64,000 nucleotides of DNA from Shewanella colwelliana ATCC 39565 (GCF_000518705.1 NZ_JAEC01000005.1:124001-188000); one strand, 5' to 3'; shown: positions 1 to 9,688, counted from the first letter of the stretch. The notes: generated by a model from the sequence alone, not told the origin. A program made the numbers and translations.

Positions 1-10
1 AATTTTCGAT

Positions 11-2374
11 ATGTTTAATCGAATACAAACCAGGATATTCGCTTTTTTCATGCTGTTATTGATTGCCGTACAGGCGATCTCTTTTGCTATCACTTTCTAC
101 GCTAACAACCGACTCCAACAGCAGCAATTGGGCAACCAATTGTCGATTGCGGAGCTGGTGTTTAAGTCTGAATACAATAACCGTAACTACTATCTGTCTG
201 CCTTTGCCGAAACCGCCGCAAAAGACTTTGGCCTTAAAGAGGTGTTTATTGATGATGACCGTCGCAGCTTTCTCGTTGCTCTCAATAATCATCGCAAGCG
301 TATTAATGCCGATCTGGCGATTGCCGTTGATAAAGAGGGTGAGATCATTGGCGAGCTACTGTTAACCCCCGATGGCGTTAACCAAGGCAAGGTAAAAGTG
401 GGACCAGAGCAAGGCGATCTATTTCGTTCGCCATTAGGGTCTGAATTTGATAACAATAACCCATTGTACTTATTAGGTGATCATGTCTATCAGTTAAAGT
501 TTGCGCCCATCACCAGTGGCGCTGCCAACATTATCGGTTGGATAGGCTTTGGCTACATTATCGGTGACTATCTGACCCTGTCCTTGTCACAACAAACCGG
601 ACTCAACACAGGTTTTGTACTGAGTGACGACAAGCAAAACCAGCAAATTATTAGCTTGTCTGGCAGTGAGTTATCCAGCGATGACGAACAGGTTCTGGCT
701 AACTTCATTCAGCGCAGCCAACGCAATGAAGAGTATTTGTTGTGGCAATCATTCGTAGGCGATGTTCAGGGTAAACAATTACATGCCTTTATGTATTTAA
801 GCCGTCAAGATGCACTCGCGTCATCGCAAAAACAGTGGCTGCAACAACTCATATTGATTCTGTTAATGCTGCCATTGTCGTTAATGGTTGCCTATGTCAT
901 CGCACGCGGGGTCACCAGACCGATAACCCAATTGATCACTCAGGCGCGCTTTATTGCGAAAGGTAACTATCATTCCAAGGTTGAGGTTGGCTCAAGTACA
1001 GAGATGCAGGCGTTGGCCCAAGAGTTTACTGAGATGCAGCAGGCGATATTGAGTCGCGAAAACAAAATAGCGTTTCAGGCTTACCACGACCCACTAACCA
1101 ATCTTGGCAATAAAAATGAGTTAATCCGAGTAACGCAAAGCTGGTTTGAGCAAAAATCGCCGCTGGCGTTGTGTCAAATTAATATTCGCCGCATGACAGA
1201 AGTTAACGGCACCTTAGGCCATGACGTGGGCGATAAGGTGATAGAAGAGGTAGGCCGCCGTCTATGCAGCTTTAGTCATATTGATTTAGTCTGTCGTCTT
1301 AATGGTGATGAGTTTGTGGTGGCCATTGAGCATTCAGAGCCCAAAGCGTTACGGCAGTTAATTGGCCAAATTCAGCAATCGATTGAAGCGGAATATTGTT
1401 ATCAAGATATCTCACTGCACTTGCAGGTGACTATTGGGCTCAGTTATGTCCACTATCCTAGCGATTTGGAGACACTGTTAAGACAAGCTGACACAGCGCT
1501 GCAATATGCAAAGAAAAACCGTTTAGATATTCAAGTTTATCACCAGAAAATAGACGTTAATAGTGTCGACCGCTTACAGCTGATTAATGAACTAAAACCG
1601 GCCATTGCCAATGATGAGTTGGTACTTTTTTACCAACCTAAACTCGACTTGGCACAAAATAAGGTAACACATGTGGAAGCCTTGGTCCGTTGGCAACACC
1701 CAGATAGAGGCATGATCCCACCAGATACCTTTATTCCCATCGCTGAAAAAATGGGCCAGATGAATGCCTTAACCCGCTGGGTGATAAACTCGGCGCTGAC
1801 ACAGTATCTCGCCTGGCAAGCTCAGGGCGTCAACTTGGCCATTGCGGTAAATATCTCTGCGGAGAACTTAAAAGATGGTGGGTTTTGTGATTATGTACTG
1901 CAAGCGATTCGAGATAAAAAAGTGCCCATTGAGGCGCTCACCTTAGAGATCACTGAAGATGCCGTTGTGGCCGATCCTGACAACGCGATTAAGCAGCTAT
2001 CCTTATTGAAACAACATGGGTTAAAGCTGTCGATTGATGACTACGGTACTGGCTACTCGTCGCTTGCACAACTTAAACAACTGCCAGTGGATGAGCTTAA
2101 AATAGATAAATCCTTTGTGCAGAACTTAATGGTCAATAGCGATGATCAGATCATTGTTAACTCGACCCTGCAACTGGCCCATAACTTAGGCTTGCGCGTT
2201 GTCGCTGAAGGCATTGAAAACCAAGCGACTCTGAACTGGTTAACCGAGCGTGGTTGTGAAATGGGGCAAGGTTTTTACCTTTCTAAACCCATTGACGCAC
2301 AAGCGCTCACGACTTGGCTGGCACAATCGCTCTACCAAGTAAACGCCAACAACACGGTGGTTGAACTCAATTAA
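11..2374 (+). CDS. Membrane-bound GGDEF-EAL c-di-GMP protein with periplasmic sensor
   Basis: Likely inner-membrane c-di-GMP phosphodiesterase. A first membrane helix (about residues 8-30) precedes a periplasmic sensor of about 240 residues, a second helix (about 277-297), a HAMP segment, a GGDEF domain and an EAL domain. The GGDEF signature reads NGDEF (about 431-435), and no RxxD inhibitory site precedes it, so cyclase activity is doubtful. The EAL domain keeps its key residues: EALVR at 556, the LEITE glutamates, DDYGTGYSS at 676, the KIDKSF lysine, AEGIE and the final MGQGF glutamine. The inference is a phosphodiesterase whose GGDEF domain is degenerate or regulatory. The start lies 10 bases inside the window, so its promoter and ribosome site cannot be judged. 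An outer-membrane barrel gene begins 12 bases after the stop, suggesting one operon. Confidence 0.9.
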   Translation: MFNRIQTRIFAFFMLLLIAVQAISFAITFYANNRLQQQQLGNQLSIAELVFKSEYNNRNYYLSAFAETAAKDFGLKEVFIDDDRRSFLVALNNHRKRINADLAIAVDKEGEIIGELLLTPDGVNQGKVKVGPEQGDLFRSPLGSEFDNNNPLYLLGDHVYQLKFAPITSGAANIIGWIGFGYIIGDYLTLSLSQQTGLNTGFVLSDDKQNQQIISLSGSELSSDDEQVLANFIQRSQRNEEYLLWQSFVGDVQGKQLHAFMYLSRQDALASSQKQWLQQLILILLMLPLSLMVAYVIARGVTRPITQLITQARFIAKGNYHSKVEVGSSTEMQALAQEFTEMQQAILSRENKIAFQAYHDPLTNLGNKNELIRVTQSWFEQKSPLALCQINIRRMTEVNGTLGHDVGDKVIEEVGRRLCSFSHIDLVCRLNGDEFVVAIEHSEPKALRQLIGQIQQSIEAEYCYQDISLHLQVTIGLSYVHYPSDLETLLRQADTALQYAKKNRLDIQVYHQKIDVNSVDRLQLINELKPAIANDELVLFYQPKLDLAQNKVTHVEALVRWQHPDRGMIPPDTFIPIAEKMGQMNALTRWVINSALTQYLAWQAQGVNLAIAVNISAENLKDGGFCDYVLQAIRDKKVPIEALTLEITEDAVVADPDNAIKQLSLLKQHGLKLSIDDYGTGYSSLAQLKQLPVDELKIDKSFVQNLMVNSDDQIIVNSTLQLAHNLGLRVVAEGIENQATLNWLTERGCEMGQGFYLSKPIDAQALTTWLAQSLYQVNANNTVVELN

Positions 2375-2386
2375 CAAGGGGCAAGG

Positions 2387-3613
2387 ATGAGATATTGGCT
2401 ATGGATGCTAAGTGTTATTGCGGCAGATGCTATCGCTGCCGAACATAAGTTTAGCGGTATTGTTGATATTAGAGCCAGTTACACCGATGGCATTGACACT
2501 TATGTAGATGGAGGCTTAGGCAAGTTTCGATTTGATCAGGGCAGCCAGCTCTCTATTGCACAAGCGGGTGTCAGCTATGAGTTAGACTGGGACAACCCGT
2601 TATCTGCTCAGATAACGGCGAACGGCTATCTAGATGGAGTAAATGATAACCTCGGCATCACAGAAGCTTTCATTAACTATCGAGGCCTGCCCTTTGAAAA
2701 TGGCCTGCGACTGCAAGCTAAGTTTGGCCTGATGTACCCCAATATCTCTTTGGAAAACATTGCCACAGCATGGTCGTCACCCTATACCTTAAGTTACTCG
2801 GCAATCAACAGTTGGTTAGGGGAAGAGTTTCGCCATATTGGTGTTGAGTTCTCTGTCGAGCGACTCGGAAAAATGAGCAATAGTCCACATGACTTTGCAT
2901 TATCTGCCACGCTATTTCAACACAATGATACCGCAGGCGCGATGTTGGCATGGCATGGCTGGACCAATAGTTCGAGACAAACCTTGCTGCAAGAAACCTT
3001 GCCGCTGAGCAATATGCCTAGCTTACAAAACGGGACGCTCACAAAACAGGCTCAAGCATCAGATCCCTTTATTGAACTGGACAATCGCCTTGGGTATCAC
3101 GCTAAGGGACAGTGGCGCTACAAGGGGCAGGGAGAGTTGTCTATCGGTTACTACGATAACAATGCCAACACTCGAGTTGTTGAAAAGGGGCAATATGCTT
3201 GGTTAACTCGATTTATTCATATCGACAATAAATGGCACTTACCCTATAACATTCTTTTGCTAGCGCAATATATGCATGGCGATACCTTGATGCAGTCTCC
3301 TGATGGTCGCGACATTGTTGATAATCAATATCAGGCTGCTTATTTATTGCTGAGTCGACGTTGGCAGCAACACCGCCTTAGTGTGCGATTAGAGAAGTTT
3401 GATGTCACGGATAATGATGCCACTGCCGATGATAACAATAATGAGCGAGGTTATGCTGTTACCGCATCCTATCAATATAGGCTAACCAAAGGCTGGTATC
3501 TTCAAGCCGAATACAATCGTATAGATTCAATACGTGCAGCCCGTGTTGAACAAGGCTTGCCCTATGATTTGATTGAGCAGCAGTGGCAACTGGCCAGCCG
3601 GTGGTATTTTTAG
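2387..3613 (+). CDS. Outer-membrane beta-barrel (porin-like) protein
   Basis: Not recognised as a named family. The 408-residue product has a short signal peptide (positively charged Arg2, hydrophobic core, cleavage near AIAA-EH) and then alternating, aromatic-rich segments typical of beta strands. It ends in Arg-Trp-Tyr-Phe, and a terminal aromatic residue is the usual BAM recognition signal. Glycine-, Asn- and Asp-rich turns recur, for example around residues 340-350. A good ribosome site (AAGGGGCAAGG) sits just before the ATG and only 12 bases separate it from the GGDEF-EAL gene, so co-transcription is likely. A strong hairpin terminator follows. The substrate is unknown; it may be a porin or a surface-function partner of the upstream c-di-GMP enzyme. 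Confidence 0.75.
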   Translation: MRYWLWMLSVIAADAIAAEHKFSGIVDIRASYTDGIDTYVDGGLGKFRFDQGSQLSIAQAGVSYELDWDNPLSAQITANGYLDGVNDNLGITEAFINYRGLPFENGLRLQAKFGLMYPNISLENIATAWSSPYTLSYSAINSWLGEEFRHIGVEFSVERLGKMSNSPHDFALSATLFQHNDTAGAMLAWHGWTNSSRQTLLQETLPLSNMPSLQNGTLTKQAQASDPFIELDNRLGYHAKGQWRYKGQGELSIGYYDNNANTRVVEKGQYAWLTRFIHIDNKWHLPYNILLLAQYMHGDTLMQSPDGRDIVDNQYQAAYLLLSRRWQQHRLSVRLEKFDVTDNDATADDNNNERGYAVTASYQYRLTKGWYLQAEYNRIDSIRAARVEQGLPYDLIEQQWQLASRWYF

Positions 3614-3672
3614 TCGCCAGATGCTAGCGTGGTGAGAGCCCCCTAGCTGCCTTTCAGCTTAAGGTTTCGCTC

Positions 3673-3703
3673 AAAAAAATACCTGCATTTGGCAGGTATT
3701 TTT
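3673..3703 (+). terminator. Intrinsic terminator after the barrel gene
   Basis: The arms AAATACCTGC and GCAGGTATTT enclose a 5-base loop and run into a T tract. The A tract before the stem means it could also work on the minus strand for yjdM. Confidence 0.8.
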
Positions 3704-3720
3704 AATGTAAAACCGCAGTG

Positions 3721-3796
3721 ATACCAATCAGTATAAGAAAGCGTTCGACTCTGCATTTTTAGCGCATAGCCATCACACCTTTGTACTGATTGCTAT
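3721..3796. repeat. MITE-like 76-bp element with imperfect terminal inverted repeats
   Basis: The left end ATACCAATCAGTATAAG (3721-3737) matches the reverse complement of the right end (3780-3796), ATAGCAATCAGTACAAA, at 14 of 17 positions. The 42-bp interior has no ORF. Related fragments appear at 4652-4667 (ATACCAATTAGTATTA, overlapping the stop of the chemoreceptor gene) and 20525-20534 (TACCAATCAG). It resembles the small non-autonomous palindromic repeats scattered in gammaproteobacterial intergenic DNA. No clear target-site duplication is visible. Confidence 0.45.
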
Positions 3797-4143
3797 TAGT
3801 TTTGCTTTCTTACAAATTGAGATTTCAGCATCATCTGGCCATTGCCATCCACTTTACAGTCGATATCGTGGTCAGCGTCAACAAAACGATTAATCACCGC
3901 TTTAGTGCCGACTTTAAGCACAAGTGAAGAGCCTTTCACTTTAAGATCTTTAATGAGCGTGACTTTATCGCCTTCAGCCAATAAGTTGCCCACGGCATCT
4001 TTCAAGATGATGGCATCTGGATCAACGATCTCTTCATTTGGGTTCCACTCATTCGCGCATTCAGGACAGATCAATAAAGTGCCGTCTGAATAGGCATAAG
4101 GAGACTCACATTTTGGGCATGGTGGGATAGTATCGCTCATCAC
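3796..4143 (-). CDS. yjdM: YjdM/PhnA-family zinc-ribbon protein
   Basis: Small soluble protein of 115 residues. The N-terminal zinc ribbon shows two CxxC pairs (CPKC near residue 9 and CPEC near 27), followed by the PhnA C-terminal domain with the conserved stretch [20 protein letters not shown] and an SH3-like core. Length and architecture match the family once called alkylphosphonate-utilisation protein PhnA, now YjdM, whose role in phosphonate breakdown is not established. No phosphonate genes are near. Its stop lies at the right end of the MITE-like element, and its upstream region is AT-rich with a Fur-like sequence. Confidence 0.85.
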   Translation of the reverse strand: MMSDTIPPCPKCESPYAYSDGTLLICPECANEWNPNEEIVDPDAIILKDAVGNLLAEGDKVTLIKDLKVKGSSLVLKVGTKAVINRFVDADHDIDCKVDGNGQMMLKSQFVRKQN

Positions 4144-4215
4144 AAATTCTCTTTAATTTACAAAATAGTCGACCCCAACTATCTGGTCGAAAAATATTAG
4201 TTCTAGGTACTAAGC

Positions 4216-4268
4216 TAAACGCCGACCAGAAATGATAATGGCATTATAATAAAATTATCATAATACGG
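4216..4268. promoter_or_regulatory. Fur-like AT-rich sites upstream of yjdM
   Basis: TGATAATGGCATTATAATAA, followed by AAATTATCATAA, resembles the repeated GATAAT/ATTATC hexamers of Fur boxes, but the match to the 19-bp consensus is partial. The sites lie about 80-120 bases upstream of the yjdM start on the minus strand. Confidence 0.3.
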
Positions 4269-4300
4269 CTAGCCAACATTATCCGCTAAACCTAAAAACC

Positions 4301-4492
4301 TTAGCCTTTAACTTTTGGATTGTGAGTTGGCTTCTGTTGACCATAGCTCACATCATGCTGTTCTAGGTATCCTCTGATCAACTGACGCACCACTTGGGAG
4401 GGGGTAAGGTCTTGCGAGGCACACAATTGCTCAAACGCTTGCTTTTTACTCGGATCCATTAGTACCGTGAATCGGGCTGTTTTATTTTCCAT
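4301..4492 (-). CDS. Small ribbon-helix-helix (CopG-type) protein
   Basis: The 63-residue product begins MENKTARFTVLMDPSKKQAF, the pattern of a ribbon-helix-helix DNA-binding domain: a short beta strand, then helix A with FEQLC, then SQVVRQLIRGYLEQH as helix B. An ATG two codons earlier (4498) is possible, but AGG lies only one base from it and seven from the chosen ATG. No toxin partner gene is adjacent, so an antitoxin role is not supported; it may be a stand-alone regulator. A Fur-like sequence lies just upstream of the start. Confidence 0.7.
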   Translation of the reverse strand: MENKTARFTVLMDPSKKQAFEQLCASQDLTPSQVVRQLIRGYLEQHDVSYGQQKPTHNPKVKG

Positions 4493-4507
4493 CTTCATAC
4501 CTAGGCT

Positions 4508-4535
4508 AAAATCATTATCATTTGATTATAATCAA
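4508..4535 (-). promoter_or_regulatory. Fur-like site upstream of the ribbon-helix-helix gene
   Basis: Read on the minus strand, AAATGATAATGATTTT follows a second AT-rich half, GATTATAATC. This is close to the AATGATAATGATTATCATT Fur consensus over its first half. The distance of 15-45 bases from the start suits a promoter-overlapping repressor site. Confidence 0.35.
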
Positions 4536-4664
4536 TCGAGCATCCATTGCCTATGATTACGCTAAGCAATCAACAAAATAGGCTGCGGTATTGCCCGCAG
4601 CCTACTTAATTAACATGTCAACGATTAACCTAATGCGCTAATAACATTGTTATACCAATTAGTA

Positions 4665-6386
4665 TTACACCTTATAGTGAGCGATATCCGCCTCCATCGA
4701 TTCGGCTAATTTGGCCAGATCCGCTGTCGCTGCACTGCTCTGCTGTGCTCCTGCCGCCGTTTGATCAGAGATATCACTGATATTGGTGATGTTAATATTA
4801 ATCTCTTCGGTGACTGAGCTTTGCTCCTCAGACGCGGTGGCGATTTGCGCGTTCAGGGCATTGATCTGCTCAATGCTGTCCATGATCTGCACCAAGGCGT
4901 TGCGTACCGATTGCGATTTGTCGACACTGAGTTTCACCTGCTCGGTACCACTTTGCATCATCTGCATCGAACTTTGGGCGCCATGTTGCAGCCGCTGGAT
5001 CATCTTCTGGATCTCTTCGGTAGAGTCTTGTGTGCGCTTAGCAAGCGAGCGCACCTCATCGGCTACCACAGCAAAACCTCGACCCTGTTCACCCGCCCTT
5101 GCCGCTTCAATCGCGGCATTCAGTGCCAGTAAGTTAGTCTGTTCTGAAATCCCTTGAATCACATCAACCACAGTGCCAATTTCATTGGAATGCTGCGCCA
5201 GTAGTGTCATCGCTTCGCTGGCACCATCGAGTTTTTCCGCTAAGGCTTCGATCACTGAAATACTCTCATTGACCACAACTTGCGCGCCATGAGCGGCACT
5301 ATTTGCCTCTTCCGATGCCGTAGCTGCCGCCGCTGCACTTTGAGCAACTTCACGCACGGTTGCGGTAAATTCATGGATAGCGGTGGCAATTAATTGGGTT
5401 TGTTGCTGCTGATCAAGCACATTGCGCTGGGTCTGCGTGGACACCACCGCATTCTCTTCGGCAGAGCTTGCAAGACGCGACGTTGACTGATGAGTGTTGT
5501 TAACCGCTTGCTGAAAACCACGAGTGATCTGATTAACATAATCCGCAATATGAGAAAACTCATCATTCCCATCAAGCGCTATCCGCTTGGTTAAGTTACC
5601 AGAGGCAATCTCTATTGCGGTGTTTTCTAATTGCGTCACAGAATCACTGACCCGACGAATGATTAAGGTCGAGCTGAAGATAATCACCAACATGCTGATC
5701 CCCGAGAAGATAGCGACCAGTACGATGTAAACAGAGACATTACTTTGTGACAGCTCAAAACTCTGCTTCGCCTCATCAATCTGCAAGTCTAAAAAGGATT
5801 GTGCCTGCGCGGTAATATCTTTAAATAGGGGGTTAATTTGGGTTAACAATAGTTGGTTTGAGAGGCTGTAGTCACCCTCTCTGAGTGCCTGCAACGCAGG
5901 CTTAAAGCCATCCTCAGTGACTTTATCGAGCAAGTTCACCAACTGATTGACTTGCTGACGCTCATCGTCATCTAAATCTGAGCTTAATATCTCATTGTCG
6001 ACGATACTATGCAGCAGCTGGATTGAGGCCTCGGTAGCATCGATATGAAATGACAACGGATGATTGTGCATATCGGCAAACTGACTATTGGGATCATGCT
6101 GAAACCCAAGCAATAAGCCACTGCGCGCTTTTTCGAGCTCGTTTAGCACTTTGCCGGCCCGAATGCTGTGCTGCATCCCCTGCTGGTAAAGCTCACCGAT
6201 GGAGTCTCCGGCGTCTTGCATACCCGATATCCCTTTATACCCTAAAAAGATAAGCGCAATAACCACCAAAAACACATTCAGCTTAAGCTGAAAACGCACC
6301 GACTTTATCCGCTCAAAAAAACCTATCTCTGGGTCGTTTCCTTGCCCTATCTTTTCCTGTTCAAACTGAGTGTGAGTGGCGGACAT
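4665..6386 (-). CDS. Methyl-accepting chemotaxis protein, four-helix-bundle sensor
   Basis: Transmembrane chemoreceptor of 573 residues that signals to the CheA/CheW array. After a cytoplasmic N-terminus of about 30 residues come a first membrane helix (about 33-52), a mostly helical periplasmic domain (about 55-215) resembling 4HB_MCP, a second helix (about 217-240), HAMP (about 240-295) and a long coiled-coil signalling domain. The hairpin tip reads [20 protein letters not shown] followed by [19 protein letters not shown], which is diagnostic. There is no C-terminal CheR/CheB tether pentapeptide (it ends HYKV). A perfect FNR-type site lies about 125 bases upstream of the start. The ligand is unknown. 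Confidence 0.93.
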   Translation of the reverse strand: MSATHTQFEQEKIGQGNDPEIGFFERIKSVRFQLKLNVFLVVIALIFLGYKGISGMQDAGDSIGELYQQGMQHSIRAGKVLNELEKARSGLLLGFQHDPNSQFADMHNHPLSFHIDATEASIQLLHSIVDNEILSSDLDDDERQQVNQLVNLLDKVTEDGFKPALQALREGDYSLSNQLLLTQINPLFKDITAQAQSFLDLQIDEAKQSFELSQSNVSVYIVLVAIFSGISMLVIIFSSTLIIRRVSDSVTQLENTAIEIASGNLTKRIALDGNDEFSHIADYVNQITRGFQQAVNNTHQSTSRLASSAEENAVVSTQTQRNVLDQQQQTQLIATAIHEFTATVREVAQSAAAAATASEEANSAAHGAQVVVNESISVIEALAEKLDGASEAMTLLAQHSNEIGTVVDVIQGISEQTNLLALNAAIEAARAGEQGRGFAVVADEVRSLAKRTQDSTEEIQKMIQRLQHGAQSSMQMMQSGTEQVKLSVDKSQSVRNALVQIMDSIEQINALNAQIATASEEQSSVTEEININITNISDISDQTAAGAQQSSAATADLAKLAESMEADIAHYKV

Positions 6387-6709
6387 GACATATTCCCTTA
6401 CTGAAGTTAATGTTACAGAGTCAAAATTAACTCCTTAGTTAACCATAGTGCCAGTGAACAATAATACCTACATAGTAGTAGATCACATTTGTTAAAACCC
6501 TAATGTTCATTGATCGAAATCAAATCACTCTACGCGTGAGTCTAAAGATTAAATTTCACATTAATATTTACCTTAACCACAGCGTCAAAATAACCGCAAA
6601 CGTCAAAATCTCGCCTTAACCTTTGTTTTAATTAGTTATTTAACTCTATTGTTTGCATTAAGCCTGAAACGTCATCACAATGTAGCAAAATCATTAATGG
6701 ATGTTAAAA
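6387..6709. other. Divergent intergenic region between chemoreceptor and metalloprotease genes
   Basis: AT-rich stretch of 323 bases holding the divergent promoters. Its one clear motif is the FNR-type dyad at 6510-6523. A CRP-like half site (ATCACATTT, 6482-6490) lies nearby. No ORF or RNA structure was recognised. Confidence 0.6.
6510..6523. promoter_or_regulatory. Perfect FNR/EtrA-type binding site
   Basis: TTGATCGAAATCAA matches the consensus TTGAT-N4-ATCAA exactly. It lies about 125 bases upstream of the chemoreceptor start and about 185 upstream of the metalloprotease start, so either could be the target. Confidence 0.55.
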
Positions 6710-9688
6710 ATGAAGCAGTGGTTGATCCCAAGCTGTCTGATATTAGGTTTAGTGGGCTGCGGTGGCGGTTCTGATGACGGCGATAATAGCGGTGATAACG
6801 GCAATGGTGGCAACATTACGCCGCCTTTAGCACAGGCGCCTACTGTCGCCCTAGGGCCAGATCTGCAAGCATGGAATCATCAAGTGCAAACACTGACCGC
6901 CCAAGTTACCGTCTACAACGAGGGCGTAACCCAGTATCAGTGGCAACAGCTTAATGGCCCCAGCGTACAACTGACTGGTACCGACAGTGCGTCGGTTACG
7001 GTAGATGCCAATAGCCTAGTACAAGATGCCGATATAACCCTGTCACTCACGGTGACCGATGGCGCAGGAAAAAGCAGCGAAGATCAACTGACCCTTAGCC
7101 TTAAAGATCAAATTAGTGCCGCGTCCCGTGTTGGAGATGCCAGTTTGATCACAGGGTTAGAAACCAAAGTGATAGATCGCGCACTCAAGCTTATTAACAG
7201 CTATCGACAAGAGCACAGCGCCTTTCTTAAGACTATCTACCAAGATAATGTGGTGCGCTACGATTCTGGTCAGCACTCACAAATGATCCAGATGAGCCTT
7301 GGCGCTAATGGCTATCCAAGCAGTAAGAGTTTTGAACTGATCAGAGGTAATGGTGGACGACTCTTCGCTGCCGCCAGTGAGATCAACACTCAGCGCAATG
7401 CCGCCTTTGGCAGTGACATTATCTCAGGCATGCACAACGGCAATAACCTCGACTTTGAACCGAGCATGAAGCAGCTATTAGGTTGGTTAGCCAATCAAGA
7501 TGCGACCACTCTTGCTCAAGAAAAACAGATCAGGCTATTTTTGATAAGCGACTGGAGCAGCAGCCGCATCAGCGCATGGTTAACCACGCAATTTCCTAAC
7601 TGGCAAGTTAGCCGTTGTAACGTTGAAGCGCAGCTGAGTAGTTGTCTTGCTGAGGCTGAACTGGTGGTCACTGGGTCTACAGAAACCTTTAATGACGCCT
7701 TAGTGGCTGAAAATCTTGCTACATTGCAACACAATAAGACCCCGCTGCTCTATATGCATATGCACAGCTGGAACAGTGTGCCGCTGACCCAAACCGTACT
7801 AGGTGCAATGGGCTTTTCTATGCAAGGCCCTGGCGGCCCAGGAAACTTTTTCGGTGCCGATAAAGCCGACTGGTCAAGCTATACAGCCATGTTCGATGCT
7901 AAGCCTTCACTGACTAATGAGCAGGTCTGGCTAAGCCTATTTAAAGATGAGACGTCGCCGTTTAACTTAGCGAACTGCGCCACCGATTGCGACGCTAACT
8001 TTAAGGATAAGTACCGCGCAGGCCTTAATCAGATCCGAGCAAGCATCATGGGGTTTGATAGCGCCAAGCGCGATATCTTCGCTCTCAGCGACCATCAGTT
8101 ATATAAGTATCTCATCCTGCTCGGCGACAGTTACCGCCAGGAGATTAGCTATCCGATGGATGTGGCGACGACACCAACAATGGAATACCTAAAAGCCTTC
8201 TATGCCGACCATACTGTGTATAACACTCGTGATATCAACGCTGTACCTAAAGACTTAGGTAATTTTAGCCGCACTGACTTTAGCCACATTACCCCAAGTG
8301 ATAAACGAATTAACCTTGTGAGTAAACAAGGTTTTAGATCCGCAGGCGTCTATGCAATCCCTGGGCAAACCTTAACCATCACGCGTAGCGACAACAGCGC
8401 ATTACGCACTTGGGTGTTTATTAATACCCAGCGTTCAGGCTCGACCCATGAATTTGCCAGTAATGGCTACAACCGCGCCAAGTTTTTACAGTCCACCCAT
8501 ATCGAAATAAAACCAGGTGAAACCATCAAACTCACCTCACCTTACGGTGGACCACTACAGGTAAAGTTTAGCGCCAATGACCTACCTGTGACATTGGATG
8601 TTAGCCATATAGGTCAACACCCATACTGGCGCGAAGGCATGGATGGCAGTGCCTTTATGCAAGCGTTAGAAAAAGGTGACTACGATTGGGCCGAGCTCGC
8701 CACCGCCCACTTTGAGGTGCACTCTCGCCTCGATAAGATGAAAAAAACCATGAGCCACGAGCCGCTTTGGGATACCCCAGAAAAAATGGCGCAGGCAATT
8801 ATGACTCATGTGCACAACTACCCACATCTATTGGCAGGTTTTAAGGGACCATTTATAGATGAGGTCAGTGAGATCACTGACTTTGCAACCCTCAATGGCT
8901 GGCAAATGGATAACCTAGATATGGTTAAACACATGAATGCCGATCAACCTACTTGTGGTTCGGGTTGCTCGGGGAATCCCTATGATGCGAGTTGGTCATT
9001 CAGCCCTACAGGTCATGGCGATATCCATGAGCTAGGCCATGGTTTAGAGAAGGGCCGTCTGCGTTTCGATGGCCACGAAGGACATGCGTCCACCAACCCT
9101 TACTCCTATTACACCAAGTCACGGGCTTACAAGGAGAGCGGCAAGCTGCCGTCATGCCAAGGTCTATCGATCCAAGATGAGTTTGATGTACTGCAAGCGA
9201 GCCAAAATCAAGCCGACCCTTTTGCTTACATGCAGGCCGCCAAACTGACCAGCTGGTCAAACGGCATGGCCACCATGCTGCAAACCATGGTGGCGGCGCA
9301 GAAACTGGGCGCACTGCAAAATGGCTGGCACCTACTTGCACGAGTGCACATTTTACTGCGTGAATTTGAACGGGCGAAAGCCGATGACGCCACTTGGCTC
9401 GCCAAACGGGCAAGCATTGGGTTTGACAGTTTTAGTTTACAGAGCGCTAAAAACATCAGTAACAATGACTTTTTGATGATTGCCATGAGTTATTCTACCC
9501 ATCTGGACTATCGTGACTTCTATCAGATGTGGGGGCTAGCCACCACTGATGCAGCTAAAGCCCAAGTTGCGAGCTTTGGCTACCCCTTAGTGCCTAAGTC
9601 TGTTTATGTGTATGCCCCAGGTGACTACTGTTATGGCCTAGATCTACAAGCTGTACCCGTTGATGGTACGCAAGCTTGGCCGTTATAG
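6710..9688 (+). CDS. ImpA-like M60-type zinc metalloprotease lipoprotein
   Basis: Predicted surface or secreted lipoprotein of about 992 residues. The signal peptide ends in a lipobox-like LVGC, followed by a Gly/Asp/Asn-rich linker and an Ig-like domain (about residues 50-130). The C-terminal half carries the gluzincin motif HELGH near residue 773, followed by the glutamate-containing HEGHASTNPYS, consistent with the M60/ImpA family of proteases that cut O-glycosylated proteins. The second ATG is chosen because a GGA lies eight bases before it; the ATG at 6701 would add three residues. A strong terminator follows. The next gene is a POT-type transporter, so peptide scavenging is plausible but not shown. 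Confidence 0.85.
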   Translation: MKQWLIPSCLILGLVGCGGGSDDGDNSGDNGNGGNITPPLAQAPTVALGPDLQAWNHQVQTLTAQVTVYNEGVTQYQWQQLNGPSVQLTGTDSASVTVDANSLVQDADITLSLTVTDGAGKSSEDQLTLSLKDQISAASRVGDASLITGLETKVIDRALKLINSYRQEHSAFLKTIYQDNVVRYDSGQHSQMIQMSLGANGYPSSKSFELIRGNGGRLFAAASEINTQRNAAFGSDIISGMHNGNNLDFEPSMKQLLGWLANQDATTLAQEKQIRLFLISDWSSSRISAWLTTQFPNWQVSRCNVEAQLSSCLAEAELVVTGSTETFNDALVAENLATLQHNKTPLLYMHMHSWNSVPLTQTVLGAMGFSMQGPGGPGNFFGADKADWSSYTAMFDAKPSLTNEQVWLSLFKDETSPFNLANCATDCDANFKDKYRAGLNQIRASIMGFDSAKRDIFALSDHQLYKYLILLGDSYRQEISYPMDVATTPTMEYLKAFYADHTVYNTRDINAVPKDLGNFSRTDFSHITPSDKRINLVSKQGFRSAGVYAIPGQTLTITRSDNSALRTWVFINTQRSGSTHEFASNGYNRAKFLQSTHIEIKPGETIKLTSPYGGPLQVKFSANDLPVTLDVSHIGQHPYWREGMDGSAFMQALEKGDYDWAELATAHFEVHSRLDKMKKTMSHEPLWDTPEKMAQAIMTHVHNYPHLLAGFKGPFIDEVSEITDFATLNGWQMDNLDMVKHMNADQPTCGSGCSGNPYDASWSFSPTGHGDIHELGHGLEKGRLRFDGHEGHASTNPYSYYTKSRAYKESGKLPSCQGLSIQDEFDVLQASQNQADPFAYMQAAKLTSWSNGMATMLQTMVAAQKLGALQNGWHLLARVHILLREFERAKADDATWLAKRASIGFDSFSLQSAKNISNNDFLMIAMSYSTHLDYRDFYQMWGLATTDAAKAQVASFGYPLVPKSVYVYAPGDYCYGLDLQAVPVDGTQAWPL

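Noticed and set aside
1301..1315. Active diguanylate cyclase in the first gene
   Set aside because: The signature is NGDEF and the RxxD inhibitory site is missing, so activity is not claimed.
4301..4492. Antitoxin role for the ribbon-helix-helix protein
   Set aside because: No small toxin-like ORF lies next to it on either strand.
9006..9413. 135-residue reading frame antisense to the metalloprotease
   Set aside because: It lies fully inside a gene with a clear HELGH motif, has no ribosome site and reads as Arg/Trp/Pro-rich shadow sequence.
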